Origin: Lentzea sp. NEAU-D7
Lineage (GTDB): Bacteria; Actinomycetota; Actinomycetes; Mycobacteriales; Pseudonocardiaceae
Length of the DNA stretch: 64,000 nt
Direction of reading: 5' to 3'
Assembly: GCF_026242055.1 (NCBI RefSeq)
Contig: NZ_JAPJDL010000022.1
Coordinates: forward strand, 1-64,000
The notes beneath the pieces are model-generated. The model searched no databases and was not told the DNA's origin. It worked only from the letters and a program-made list of their open reading frames with translations. A program made the translations under genes and the position numbers. Numbering within the stretch: position 1 is the stretch's first letter; each line of letters starts with the position of its first letter. Positions 54,118 through 63,401 of this stretch are shown piece after piece.

Positions 54118-54165
54118 GGCATGTGGTTCGGCTTATCGCGTTGCCCGCCGTGGGACGCTTCGACG

Positions 54166-54732
54166 ATGCCGCTCGTGTGGATCACTGGAGCGTCGGGGTC
54201 CGGCAAGTCGACCGTCTGCGCGCTGCTGAAGAGCCGGGGAGAGCCGGCGGTCGACGCCGACTGGGAGGGCTACAACCAGTGGGTGGACCGGGTGAGCGGG
54301 CAGGTCGTCGCCGCCCCTCCCGACCCGGTGCCGCAGGGCTGGCTCGACCGGTTCGGGTGGCGGATGAGCCGGGAGCGGGTCGAGGACCTCGCAGCGCGGG
54401 CGCGGGAGACCGACGTCTTCCTCTGCGGCTACGTCGAGAACGAGGCGGAGGTGCTGGACCTCTTCGACCTGGTCATCTGCGTGGTGATCGACGACGAGAC
54501 GATGCGCGAGCGGTTGCGGACGCGCACGACGAACTCCTTCGGCAAGCACCCGGAGGAACTCGCGGCGGCCCTGGAGCACAACGCGCGCCTGGAGGCCGCC
54601 TACCGGGCGCGCGGCGCGGTGGTCGTCGACGGGACCCGGCCGTTGGAGGAGGTCGCGGACGCGATCACCACGGCTCGTCGAACTCGCCGTCCTTCGCGCC
54701 CAGCACGAACGCGTCCCACTCGGCCATCGTGA
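54166..54732 (+). CDS. P-loop NTPase / small-molecule kinase-like protein
   Basis: A 188-aa protein with Walker A GASGSGKST at residues 8-16 and a short kinase-like body (ADWEGYNQWVDRVSG, a lid-like MRERLRTRTTNSFGKHPEE, and DGTRPLEEVADAI at the end), like shikimate- or adenylylsulfate-type kinases. The substrate is unknown. The ATG at 54166 is directly before the P-loop; the frame continues upstream into the repeats and is not used. The last about 22 residues are Arg/Pro-rich and lie in a 68-bp overlap with the DUF397 gene. Confidence 0.72.
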   Translation: MPLVWITGASGSGKSTVCALLKSRGEPAVDADWEGYNQWVDRVSGQVVAAPPDPVPQGWLDRFGWRMSRERVEDLAARARETDVFLCGYVENEAEVLDLFDLVICVVIDDETMRERLRTRTTNSFGKHPEELAAALEHNARLEAAYRARGAVVVDGTRPLEEVADAITTARRTRRPSRPARTRPTRPS

Positions 54733-54928
54733 AGGTCAGGACGGGTTCGAGCTGCTTGGAGTTGCGCATGGCGACGTACGTGGCGCCGTCGGTGTGCTCG
54801 ATGAAGGCGATCTCGACGTGGCCGTCTTCCGGTTCCGGCTCCGGCGGGCGCTTCCACTGCGCGTTGCGGAGGTCCAGCTTGCCGCGCACGTGGGCCTTGT
54901 CGTCGTAGATCGGCGCGCTCTCGGTCAT
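54665..54928 (-). CDS. DUF397-domain protein
   Basis: An 87-aa protein. The DUF397 pattern is seen as LDLRNAQWKRP, VEIAFIE, TYVAMRNSKQ and the C-terminal VLTFTMAEWDAFVLGAKDGE. DUF397 proteins are actinobacterial partners of XRE-type regulators (as with BldB/WhiJ-like systems) and are usually encoded next to one. No helix-turn-helix gene is adjacent here, only a P-loop protein on the opposite strand. Confidence 0.82.
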   Translation of the reverse strand: MTESAPIYDDKAHVRGKLDLRNAQWKRPPEPEPEDGHVEIAFIEHTDGATYVAMRNSKQLEPVLTFTMAEWDAFVLGAKDGEFDEPW

Positions 54929-54968
54929 GCGAAAGACGCTAGCGGATGGACACGAACGAAAAGCGGAA

Positions 54969-55003
54969 AGGCCCGCGGAGCGTCACACACGCTCCACGGG
55001 CCT
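54969..55003 (-). terminator. Terminator of the ilvBNC operon
   Basis: AGGCCCGCGGAGCG (54969-54982) and CGCTCCACGGGCCT (54990-55003) form a 14-bp stem, with one mismatch on the plus strand that is a G-U pair in minus-strand RNA. It lies 15 nt past the ilvC stop, and the minus strand continues with TTTCCGCTTTT. Confidence 0.85.
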
Positions 55004-55018
55004 CCCTGGGGAGAAGAC

Positions 55019-56041
<1,023 letters not shown>

Positions 56042-56058
56042 CTATCTCTCAGTAATGC

Positions 56059-56565
56059 TTAACGAACCGCGGTGGCGGTGATGGAACGAGCGCCACGGCC
56101 GATGGCGACCATGCCGGACTGGACGATTTCGCGGAGCCCGTAGGGCTCCAGCATGCGCAGCAACGCGTCGAGTTTTTCAGACGTGCCGGTGGCCTCGATC
56201 GTGACCGCTTCCGGGGACACGTCGACGACCTTCGCGCGGAAGAGCTGGACGGTCTCGAGGACCTGCGACCGCACCGTCGCGTCCGCGCGGACCTTGATCA
56301 GCACCAGCTGCCGCTGAACGGAAGCACTCGGCTCCAGCTCCACGATCTTGATGACGTTGATGAGCTTGTTGAGCTGCTTGGTCACCTGCTCCAGCGGCAG
56401 CTCGTCGACCGACACCACGATGGTCATGCGCGAGATGTCGGGGTACTCGGTGCGGCCGACCGCGAGCGACTCGATGTTGAAGCCGCGGCGGGAGAACAGA
56501 CCGGCGACGCGTGCGAGCACACCGGGCTTGTCCTCGACCAAAACGCTCAGCGTGTGCCTGGTCAT
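56059..56565 (-). CDS. ilvN: Acetolactate synthase small (regulatory) subunit
   Basis: A 168-aa regulatory subunit that gives valine/BCAA feedback to IlvB. The N-terminal ACT domain begins HTLSVLVEDKPGVLARVAGL and includes RRGFNIESLAVG; the second half (from about 80) is the ALS_ss_C domain (QRQLVLIKVRAD). The ATG overlaps the ilvB stop codon (TGATG); a GTG one codon upstream is possible. Confidence 0.96.
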   Translation of the reverse strand: MTRHTLSVLVEDKPGVLARVAGLFSRRGFNIESLAVGRTEYPDISRMTIVVSVDELPLEQVTKQLNKLINVIKIVELEPSASVQRQLVLIKVRADATVRSQVLETVQLFRAKVVDVSPEAVTIEATGTSEKLDALLRMLEPYGLREIVQSGMVAIGRGARSITATAVR

Positions 56566-58397
56566 CACAGGTCCTCATCGAACAGGGGGCGGATGCCGCG
56601 GGCGGCCATGATCTCGGAGTTGCCGGTGCCCGCTGCGACCATCGGCCACACCTGGGCGTCCTTGCCGACGACGAAGTCGACGACGACCGGGCGGTCGTTG
56701 ATCTCCAACGCCTTTCCGATCACCTCGTCCACCTCCTCGCGCGACTCGGCCCGCAGGCCCGCGCATCCGAGGGCTTCCGCCAGGAGCTTGAAGTCTGGGA
56801 TGCGGTGCTTGTGCGTCCCCAGATCCGTGTTGGAGTACCGCTCGCCGTAGAACAGCGTCTGCCACTGGCGGACCATGCCCAGGTTGCCGTTGTTGATCAC
56901 GGCGATCTTCACCGGCAGGCCCTCGATGGCGCAGGTGGCGAGCTCCTGGTTGGTCATCTGGAAGCAGCCGTCGCCGTCGATGGCCCACACCGTGCGGTCG
57001 GGCTCGCCCGCCTTGATGCCCATCGCGGCGGGGACGGCGAAGCCCATCGTGCCGAGGCCGCCCGAGTTGATCCACGTGCGCGGGTGCTCGTACTTGACGA
57101 ACTGCGCGGCCCACATCTGGTGCTGGCCGACGCCCGCCGTGTAGATCGTGTCGGCTGGCGACAGCGCGCCGATCCGCTCGATGACGTACTGCGGGGACAG
57201 CGTGCCGTCCTCCGGCCAGACGTAGCCCAGCGGGAACGTCTCGCGCAGCGACTTGAGCGTCTCCCACCACGGTGCGAGGTCGACGGCCTTGGCCGTCTCG
57301 CGCTCGGCGCGGACGGCGTCGATCAGCTCGGTGATGATCTCCTTGCAGTCGCCCACGATCGGGACGTCCGCGCGGCGGTTCTTGGAGATCTCCGCCGGGT
57401 CGATGTCCGCGTGGATGATCTGCGCGTCCGGCGCGAACGAGTTCAGCTGACCGGTCACCCGGTCGTCGAACCGGGCGCCCAGCGCGATCAGCAGGTCCGA
57501 CTTCTGCATCGCCGCGACGGCCGCGACGGTGCCGTGCATGCCGGGCATGCCCAGGTGCTGGTCGTGCGAGTCGGGGAACGCGCCGCGCGCCATCAGCGTC
57601 GTGACGACCGGGATGCCGGTGTCCTCGGCCAGGCGCAGCAGCTCGGCGTTCGCGTCCGCCTTGATGACGCCGCCGCCGACGTAGAGGACGGGCTTGCGGG
57701 CGGCCACGATCAGCTTGGCGGCCTCGCGCACCTGCTTGCCGTGCGGCCGGGTCGTCGGCCGGTAACCGGGCAGGCGCATCTCGGGCGGCCACGAGAAGCT
57801 GGTCTGCTCCTGCAGCACGTCCTTGGGGATGTCGACGAGGACCGGGCCGGGTCGGCCGGTCGACGCGATGTGGAACGCCTCCGCGATCGCCCGCGGGATG
57901 TCCGCCGGGTCGGTCACGAGCACGTTGTGCTTGGTGATCGGCATCGTGATGCCGCAGATGTCCGCCTCCTGGAAGGCGTCCGTGCCGATCAGCGGCCGCG
58001 ACTGCTGGCCGGTGATCGCGACGATGGGCACGGAGTCCATGTTCGCGTCCGCGATCGGGGTGACGAGGTTGGTCGCACCCGGCCCCGAGGTCGCCATGCA
58101 GACACCGACCTTGCCGGTGGCCTGCGCGTAACCGGTCGCCGCGTGTCCCGCGCCCTGCTCGTGGCGGACGAGGATGTGCCGGACCTTCGTGGAGTCCAGC
58201 AGCGGGTCGTACGCGGGAAGGATCGTCCCGCCCGGAATGCCGAACACCACTTCACACCCGACCGCCTCAAGCGAGCGGACGAGGGACTGCGCCCCGGTCA
58301 CTCGGATCGGCGCGCCAGTGGGCGGAGCCGGTTTGGGCCGCGGACCTGGACGTGGCGACGAGGGCTCGGAAGCCTGTCGCGATGGTGCGCTGGTCAT
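56565..58397 (-). CDS. ilvB: Acetolactate synthase large (catalytic) subunit
   Basis: Thiamine-diphosphate enzyme making acetolactate or acetohydroxybutyrate, 610 aa. The FAD/quinone-like fold contains [16 protein letters not shown] and the catalytic Glu in [16 protein letters not shown]; the ThDP motif is [16 protein letters not shown]...[10 protein letters not shown]. The first about 35 residues are a Ser/Pro-rich extension. The ATG at 58397 has an AGG site; a Leu/Val-rich leader peptide and terminator lie upstream. Confidence 0.97.
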   Translation of the reverse strand: MTSAPSRQASEPSSPRPGPRPKPAPPTGAPIRVTGAQSLVRSLEAVGCEVVFGIPGGTILPAYDPLLDSTKVRHILVRHEQGAGHAATGYAQATGKVGVCMATSGPGATNLVTPIADANMDSVPIVAITGQQSRPLIGTDAFQEADICGITMPITKHNVLVTDPADIPRAIAEAFHIASTGRPGPVLVDIPKDVLQEQTSFSWPPEMRLPGYRPTTRPHGKQVREAAKLIVAARKPVLYVGGGVIKADANAELLRLAEDTGIPVVTTLMARGAFPDSHDQHLGMPGMHGTVAAVAAMQKSDLLIALGARFDDRVTGQLNSFAPDAQIIHADIDPAEISKNRRADVPIVGDCKEIITELIDAVRAERETAKAVDLAPWWETLKSLRETFPLGYVWPEDGTLSPQYVIERIGALSPADTIYTAGVGQHQMWAAQFVKYEHPRTWINSGGLGTMGFAVPAAMGIKAGEPDRTVWAIDGDGCFQMTNQELATCAIEGLPVKIAVINNGNLGMVRQWQTLFYGERYSNTDLGTHKHRIPDFKLLAEALGCAGLRAESREEVDEVIGKALEINDRPVVVDFVVGKDAQVWPMVAAGTGNSEIMAARGIRPLFDEDL

Positions 58398-58431
58398 TGG
58401 TTTGCCTCGTGGGTATCGGGGTCCGGACACG

Positions 58432-58544
58432 AAAAAACCCTCGACAACCCGAAGTTGGGTCGTGCGAGGGTCGCGCGTCGACGCAGGCTGTTCGGCTCAG
58501 GCGTCGACGCGCCTGAGAAGTACGAGAACGAGCGTGCGCTGCAT
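58432..58544 (-). promoter_or_regulatory. Branched-chain amino acid attenuator of ilvBNC (predicted)
   Basis: On the minus strand the leader peptide gene (58544-58497) is followed by a 12-bp perfect hairpin (58501-58512 with 58473-58484) whose 5' arm overlaps the last leader codons. Next comes a terminator in which ACCCTC/GAGGGT (58466-58471 with 58437-58442) encloses smaller GAC/GTC and AAC/GTT helices, followed by six T residues (TTTTTT, 58437-58432). The layout mirrors the cimA attenuator. Confidence 0.8.
58497..58544 (-). CDS. ilvB leader peptide MQRTLVLVLLRRVDA
   Basis: A 15-codon frame with four Leu and three Val codons, most of them consecutive (LVLVLL), ending in TGA. The ATG is the likely transcription start itself (see promoter at 58552-58581). 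Leader peptides of this type are known ahead of ilvBNC in Corynebacterium; this one has no Ile codon. Confidence 0.8.
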   Translation of the reverse strand: MQRTLVLVLLRRVDA

Positions 58545-58551
58545 GAAGCGG

Positions 58552-58581
58552 ACGGTATCGCCTCGCGCAAGAGTGCGTCAA
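58552..58581 (-). promoter_or_regulatory. Promoter of the ilvBNC transcript
   Basis: TTGACG (58581-58576), an 18-bp spacer and TACCGT (58557-58552) end 7 nt before the leader-peptide ATG, predicting transcription that begins at or next to that ATG. Confidence 0.75.
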
Positions 58582-58629
58582 CTCTGCGGGATGGAATTCC
58601 CGGATCGTGGACGTGGAACAATCCTCCGA

Positions 58630-59067
58630 GTGAAGAAGCTGGTCTTTCGCATCCCGGCAACGGCCCTGCTCGCAGCGGGTTTGATCGCCATCTGCGTCAC
58701 CCCTGTGGCGTGGCTCGCTCCGGGACTGCAAGCGCTCTACGTCCTCCCGCTCGCGTACGCCTACTGGGTGATTCGCAACCGCACGACCGTCACCGAGGAC
58801 GAGCTCGTCGCCCGCGGCGTGTTCGGCACGACCACGCTCAAGTGGTCCGAGGTGAAGTCGATCCGGCTGGCCCACAAGGGCTGGCTCAAGGCCGTGAAGG
58901 ACGACGACTCCGAGGTCACGCTGCCCGCGGTGCGGTTCATGCACCTGCCGGCGCTGTCCCTCGTCAGCGGTGGCCGCGTGCCCGACCCGACGGCCACGGA
59001 AGAACCCGTCGCCGAAGAACCCGTCGCGGAGGAGCCCGAGAACGAGGTCGTAGAGTCGGAGAAGTGA
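58630..59067 (+). CDS. PH-domain membrane protein (Cfp6-like)
   Basis: A 145-aa protein with two N-terminal membrane helices (about 4-45), then a short bacterial PH-like domain (TVTEDELVARGVFGTTTLKW...IRLAHKGWLKAV) and an acidic tail with EEPVAEEPVAEEP. It matches Rv3004 (cfp6) by position next to ilvB. Function is unknown. The GTG start has AACAAT 7 nt upstream, a weaker version of the leaderless promoter pattern. The stop overlaps the VKOR start (GTGA). Confidence 0.78.
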   Translation: MKKLVFRIPATALLAAGLIAICVTPVAWLAPGLQALYVLPLAYAYWVIRNRTTVTEDELVARGVFGTTTLKWSEVKSIRLAHKGWLKAVKDDDSEVTLPAVRFMHLPALSLVSGGRVPDPTATEEPVAEEPVAEEPENEVVESEK

Positions 59068-59489
59068 TCAAACGAGTTCCGCTGCTGAGCCTGCTGCTCT
59101 CCATCGCAGGCCTGCTGACCTCGGCATATCTGACGTACACGCACTTCGACGCGAACGCGCTGCTGTGTTCGGCTGACGCCGTCATCGACTGCGAGACCGT
59201 GACCACGAGCGAGCAGTCGGAGTTGCTGGGCATCCCCGTCGCGTTCCTCGGACTGGCCTTCTTCGCGTTCCTGACCGTGATCTGCCTCCCGTTCGCGTGG
59301 CGGATCGACGCCCTGAAGTGGGTGCGCCTCGCGGCCGTCGGAGTCGGCGTCCTGATGGTCGTTTACCTGGTGGCGGCCGAGTTCCTGCTCATCGGCAAGA
59401 TCTGCCTGTGGTGCACCGTCGTGCACGTGATCACGCTCGCACTGGCCTGTCTGCTGGTCCGAGCGAGTCTGCGCACAAGTAACCTTTGA
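59064..59489 (+). CDS. Vitamin K epoxide reductase (VKOR) family protein
   Basis: A 141-aa four-helix membrane protein. The redox CxxC is C114-x-x-C117 (GKICLWCTVVH), the loop cysteines are C35 and C43 (LLCSADAVIDCETV), and the conserved Ser/Thr block SELLGIPVAFLGL is present. Bacterial VKORs reoxidise a DsbA-like partner with quinone and thus make disulphides outside the membrane. No DsbA gene is adjacent. Client candidates in this window are the Cys-containing secreted propeller proteins. It is translationally coupled to the PH-domain gene. Confidence 0.88.
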   Translation: MIKRVPLLSLLLSIAGLLTSAYLTYTHFDANALLCSADAVIDCETVTTSEQSELLGIPVAFLGLAFFAFLTVICLPFAWRIDALKWVRLAAVGVGVLMVVYLVAAEFLLIGKICLWCTVVHVITLALACLLVRASLRTSNL

Positions 59490-59566
59490 GTCACCGCTCC
59501 CAGACTGGTGGACGCCGCACCCCCGCGTCCCGCGCGCTTTTTTCTTGAACTGAATCTGGAGGAGCA

Positions 59567-61411
59567 GTGCCTCAGCTCCGCTCTCGCACCACCACTCACG
59601 GCCGCAACGCAGCGGGTGCCCGCGCCCTCTGGCGCGCGACCGGCATGACCGACAGCGACTTCGGCAAGCCCATCATCGCGATCGCCAACTCCTACACGCA
59701 GTTCGTGCCCGGCCACGTGCACCTGCGCGATCTCGGGGACATCGTGGCCGAGGCGGTGCGCGAGGCGGGCGGTGTCGCACGCGAGTTCCACACCATCGCC
59801 GTCGACGACGGCATCGCCATGGGCCACAGCGGGATGCTCTACTCGCTGCCCAGCCGCGAGATCATCGCCGACTCCGTCGAGTACATGGTCAACGCGCACC
59901 AGGCCGACGCGATCGTGTGCATCTCGAACTGCGACAAGATCACGCCCGGCATGCTGAACGCGGCGATGCGGCTCAACATCCCCGTCGTGTTCGTGTCCGG
60001 TGGCCCGATGGAGGCCGGCAAGGCCGTCGTCGTCGAGGGCGTCGCCGTCGCGCCGACCGACCTGATCACCGCGATCTCCGCCTCGGCCTCCCCCGCCGTG
60101 AGCGAGGACGGGCTCTCCGAGGTCGAGCGCTCCGCGTGCCCGACGTGCGGCTCCTGTTCCGGCATGTTCACCGCGAACTCCATGAACTGCCTCACCGAGG
60201 CCCTCGGGCTCTCGCTGCCGGGCAACGGCTCGACGCTGGCGACGCACGCCGCGCGCCGCGAGCTGTTCTCCGAGGCGGGCCGCGTGGTCGTGGAGCTGTG
60301 CAGGCGCTGGTACGGCGAGGACGACGAGTCGGTGCTGCCGCGGTCGATCGCGAACCGCAAGGCGTTCGAGAACGCGATGGCGCTCGACATGGCCATGGGC
60401 GGCTCGACGAACACCGTGCTGCACATCCTCGCCGCCGCGCAGGAGGGCGAGATCGACTTCACGCTGCAGGACATCGACGACCTGTCCCGCCGCGTGCCGT
60501 GCCTGTCCAAGGTGTCGCCGAACTCCGACTACCACATGGAGGACGTGCACCGGGCCGGTGGAATCCCCGCCCTGCTGGGCGAGCTCTACCGCGGCGGCCT
60601 GCTGAACGACGACGTCACGTCGGTGCACACGCCGACGCTGGCGGAGTGGCTCGGCAAGTGGGACATCCGCGCGGAGAACCCGTCGCCGGAGGCGGTCGAG
60701 CTGTTCCACGCCGCTCCCGGCGGTGTGCGGACGACCGAGGCGTTCTCGACGTCGAACCGCTGGTCCTCTTTGGACACCGACGCGGCCGGCGGCTGCATCC
60801 GCGACGTCGAGCACGCCTACACCAGGGACGGCGGCCTGGCCGTGCTGCGCGGCAACCTGGCCGAGCGCGGCGCGATCATCAAGGCCGCGGGCATCGACGA
60901 GGAGCTGTGGCACTTCGAGGGCCCGGCGCGCGTCGTCGAGTCCCAGGAGCAGGCCGTCTCGGCGATCCTGAACAAGGAGATCCAGGCGGGCGAGGTGCTG
61001 GTCGTGCGGTACGAGGGCCCGTCAGGCGGCCCCGGCATGCAGGAGATGCTGCACCCGACGGCGTTCCTCAAGGGCTCCGGCCTCGGCAAGAAGTGCGCGC
61101 TGATCACGGACGGCCGGTTCTCCGGCGGTTCGTCGGGCCTGTCGATCGGTCACATCTCGCCGGAGGCGGCGGGCGGCGGCACGATCGGCCTGGTCGAGAA
61201 CGGCGACCGGATCCTGATCGACGTGCACGAGCGGCGGCTGGAGCTGCTGGTCGACGCCGACGTGCTGGCCGAGCGCCGCGCCAAGATGGAGGCGTCGGAA
61301 CGGCCGTGGCAGCCGGTGGACCGGGTTCGCCCGGTGACGGCGGCGCTGCGGGCGTACGCGCGGATGGCGACGGACGCGTCCACGGGCGCGGTGCGCGACC
61401 CGAGCCGTTAG
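59567..61411 (+). CDS. ilvD: Dihydroxy-acid dehydratase
   Basis: Dehydrates the dihydroxy acids to 2-keto acids in valine and isoleucine synthesis, 614 aa. Fe-S cysteines are in [10 protein letters not shown] and [18 protein letters not shown]; the C-terminal active-site segment [20 protein letters not shown] is intact. The GTG start follows GGAGGAGC. A weak GC hairpin with a T-run (59510-59543) lies in the short upstream gap. The stop codon overlaps that of the convergent small membrane protein (TTAG). Confidence 0.96.
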   Translation: MPQLRSRTTTHGRNAAGARALWRATGMTDSDFGKPIIAIANSYTQFVPGHVHLRDLGDIVAEAVREAGGVAREFHTIAVDDGIAMGHSGMLYSLPSREIIADSVEYMVNAHQADAIVCISNCDKITPGMLNAAMRLNIPVVFVSGGPMEAGKAVVVEGVAVAPTDLITAISASASPAVSEDGLSEVERSACPTCGSCSGMFTANSMNCLTEALGLSLPGNGSTLATHAARRELFSEAGRVVVELCRRWYGEDDESVLPRSIANRKAFENAMALDMAMGGSTNTVLHILAAAQEGEIDFTLQDIDDLSRRVPCLSKVSPNSDYHMEDVHRAGGIPALLGELYRGGLLNDDVTSVHTPTLAEWLGKWDIRAENPSPEAVELFHAAPGGVRTTEAFSTSNRWSSLDTDAAGGCIRDVEHAYTRDGGLAVLRGNLAERGAIIKAAGIDEELWHFEGPARVVESQEQAVSAILNKEIQAGEVLVVRYEGPSGGPGMQEMLHPTAFLKGSGLGKKCALITDGRFSGGSSGLSIGHISPEAAGGGTIGLVENGDRILIDVHERRLELLVDADVLAERRAKMEASERPWQPVDRVRPVTAALRAYARMATDASTGAVRDPSR

Positions 61412-61650
61412 AGAACCAGGGCGAGCGCCACGGCGGCGCCGAACACGAGCCAGCCCGTCAGCGGTCCGCTGACGGGCTGCTCCGTCTTCTTGACCATGAC
61501 GCCGGCGACGACGAGGCCCGCGAGCAGGCCGAGCGGCGGCAGCAGGGACTTCGCGGTGAGCCCGAACGGGAACGCCACCAGGTAGACGATCGGGAACCCG
61601 ATCACCAGCAGGGCGAGCTGGAGCACCGCTCCCGTCAGGTTCTTCTTCAT
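61408..61650 (-). CDS. Small integral membrane protein
   Basis: An 80-aa protein, not recognised. Three hydrophobic segments are visible ([36 protein letters not shown] and [17 protein letters not shown]), separated by short charged turns such as KKTEQ. ATG at 61650. It lies 10 nt after doxX on the same strand, so it is probably co-transcribed with it. Confidence 0.65.
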   Translation of the reverse strand: MKKNLTGAVLQLALLVIGFPIVYLVAFPFGLTAKSLLPPLGLLAGLVVAGVMVKKTEQPVSGPLTGWLVFGAAVALALVL

Positions 61651-61660
61651 GCGGAGAGTC

Positions 61661-62389
61661 TTACCGGAAGACGAAGTAGGTCACCGCGGCGCCACCGGCA
61701 CCGATCAGCAGCGCGATGAACCCGGCCGCCAGCGGGTGGCGGAACCAGCTGCGGTTGTAGTCGAGGGCGGCCCGGCCGGGCCCGGCGAACAGCGCCGCGA
61801 AGGCCATGCCCGCGAGCGCGAGTTCCAGCTCCACGCCGTTGGGGCCGAAGAAGCCGCCCTTGTACTGCAGCGCGATGACGTTGGCCATCACGGCGAGCAG
61901 GCCCGCCGCCGCGAGCGGCGTGAAGAGGCCCAGCACGAGCAGGGCGCCGCCGGCCAGCTCGGTGATGCCGGTGACCCACGCGAGGACGACCGACTCGCGG
62001 TAGCCCATCTTCTCGAGCGACTGCGCGAAGCCGTTGATGCCGGGGCCGCCGAAGAGCCCGAAGACCTTCTGCAGGCCGTGCAGCACGAAGATGCCGCCGA
62101 GCACGGCGCGCAGCCCGAGCAGGCCGATGTCCGGGCCGGCGGTCCAGCCGAACTTCCTGCGCTCGTCGTCGAACGGGTCGGCGTCCCGCGAGTCCTCTGT
62201 GGACTTGTCCAGCGGCGTGTAGGCCGTCGTGTCGAACGACTTCGTGGTGGAGTCGTACGGCGACAGGACGTCCGACCCGGCTCTGGTGGTGCCGTCGTCG
62301 AAGTGGTGCACTCCCCCTCCGCTGCTCGAGTAGAACGAGTCGTCGGAGAAAGCGCTCGAACTCGCCGAGCCTTTGTCGTGAGTAGCCAC
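61661..62389 (-). CDS. doxX: DoxX family membrane protein
   Basis: A 242-aa protein. The first about 85 residues are hydrophilic and Ser/Asp-rich, probably disordered and cytoplasmic. Four membrane helices of the DoxX fold follow (LLGLRAVLGGIFVLHGLQKVFG, cited in part; ITELAGGALLVLGLF; LLAVMANVIALQY; and the C-terminal pair). The M. tuberculosis homologue Rv3005c forms a membrane oxidoreductase complex with SodA and SseA. The GTG at 62389 is used. Confidence 0.85.
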   Translation of the reverse strand: MATHDKGSASSSAFSDDSFYSSSGGGVHHFDDGTTRAGSDVLSPYDSTTKSFDTTAYTPLDKSTEDSRDADPFDDERRKFGWTAGPDIGLLGLRAVLGGIFVLHGLQKVFGLFGGPGINGFAQSLEKMGYRESVVLAWVTGITELAGGALLVLGLFTPLAAAGLLAVMANVIALQYKGGFFGPNGVELELALAGMAFAALFAGPGRAALDYNRSWFRHPLAAGFIALLIGAGGAAVTYFVFR

Positions 62390-62458
62390 GCCCGCACGCT
62401 AGGGGGCCTCGCGCGGGCGCGCGAGAGCCGAACGGCAGCCCAGTTTCACCCGAACGGA

Positions 62459-63373
62459 CTAGTAGGTGCCGCGCACGAGGTTGCGCGGTTCCTCCCCGGC
62501 CGCGAACCGGGCGACCTCCGCGGCGGCGATCGCGTAGGCGCGCTGCGTGTGTCCCGTGCAGGACCCGGCCACGTGCGGGGTGAGGAACAGGCCCGGCGCG
62601 GTCCACAGTGGATGATCGGCGGGCAGCGGTTCGGGATCGGTCACGTCGAGGGCCGCGCGCAGTCGCCCGGAATTCAGCTCGGCGAGCAACGCGTCCGTGT
62701 CCACGACGGGGCCGCGCGCGCCGTTGACCAGGATCGCGTTGTCCTTCATCGCGGCCAGGAACTTGGCGTCGACCAGGTGCCGGGTCTCCTCCGTCATCGG
62801 CGTGAAGATCACCACCGCGTCGAACTCCGGCAGCAGCTGCGGCAGCTCGTCCTGGCCGTGCACGCCCTCCCGGGCGGTGCGGCCGACCAGGGTCGCGGTC
62901 GCGTCGAACGGTTCGAGGCGGCGCTTCAGCTGCTCGCCCAGGTCGCCGGCGCCGACGATCAGGACCTTCTTGTCCTGCAGCGTGTCGGTGAGGTGGTAGT
63001 CCCAGCGGCCCTCGGCCCTGGCCCGCTCGAAGACGAGGAAGTCTCGGTATATCGCGATCAACGCGCCGATGGCCCACTCCGCGGTGCTGCCGCCGTGGGC
63101 GCCCCGGCAGGTGGAGAGCATCACGCCGTCCGGCACCTTGCCGACGAAGTTCTCCGCACCGGCGCTGAGCAACTGCACGAGCTTGAGGTCCGGCAGCTGC
63201 GCGAAGACCTCGCGCGGGTCGGTGCCCGCGAGGAACCGCGGGATCAGCACCTCGGCGTTCCGGGCGTCAGACGGCAGCGGCTCCCCCGGCACGTAGCGGA
63301 CCGGCCGGACACCGTCCACCTGGGACAGCGCTTGAACCCCGAAATCATCTGGCACGAGCACGGTGAGCGTCAC
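62459..63373 (-). CDS. D-2-hydroxyacid dehydrogenase
   Basis: A 304-aa NAD-dependent dehydrogenase of the phosphoglycerate/glyoxylate-hydroxypyruvate reductase family. The Rossmann loop is VLIVGAGDLGEQLKRRL, the catalytic Arg is in NGARGPVVDTDALL and the Glu/His pair in TDPEPLP and LTPHVAGS. The 2-ketoacid substrate is unknown. Start GTG 63373 is preferred because TACTTT lies 6 nt upstream (leaderless). An ATG at 63403 would overlap the divergent gene's start. Confidence 0.85.
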   Translation of the reverse strand: MTLTVLVPDDFGVQALSQVDGVRPVRYVPGEPLPSDARNAEVLIPRFLAGTDPREVFAQLPDLKLVQLLSAGAENFVGKVPDGVMLSTCRGAHGGSTAEWAIGALIAIYRDFLVFERARAEGRWDYHLTDTLQDKKVLIVGAGDLGEQLKRRLEPFDATATLVGRTAREGVHGQDELPQLLPEFDAVVIFTPMTEETRHLVDAKFLAAMKDNAILVNGARGPVVDTDALLAELNSGRLRAALDVTDPEPLPADHPLWTAPGLFLTPHVAGSCTGHTQRAYAIAAAEVARFAAGEEPRNLVRGTY

Positions 63374-63401
63374 CAGGCCAAAGTACGTCAGAATGTCCGT
63401 C

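Larger units (their letters stand above)
53292..54165. other. Gene-free, repeat-rich gap between serA and the P-loop gene
   Basis: No convincing gene in about 870 bp. The serA promoter region is at the left (a TATGCT -10-like box on the minus strand near 53390). Two repeat elements, listed separately, fill 53704-53828 and 53906-54117. Frames crossing them encode only repetitive Arg/Ala/Pro peptide. Confidence 0.75.
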
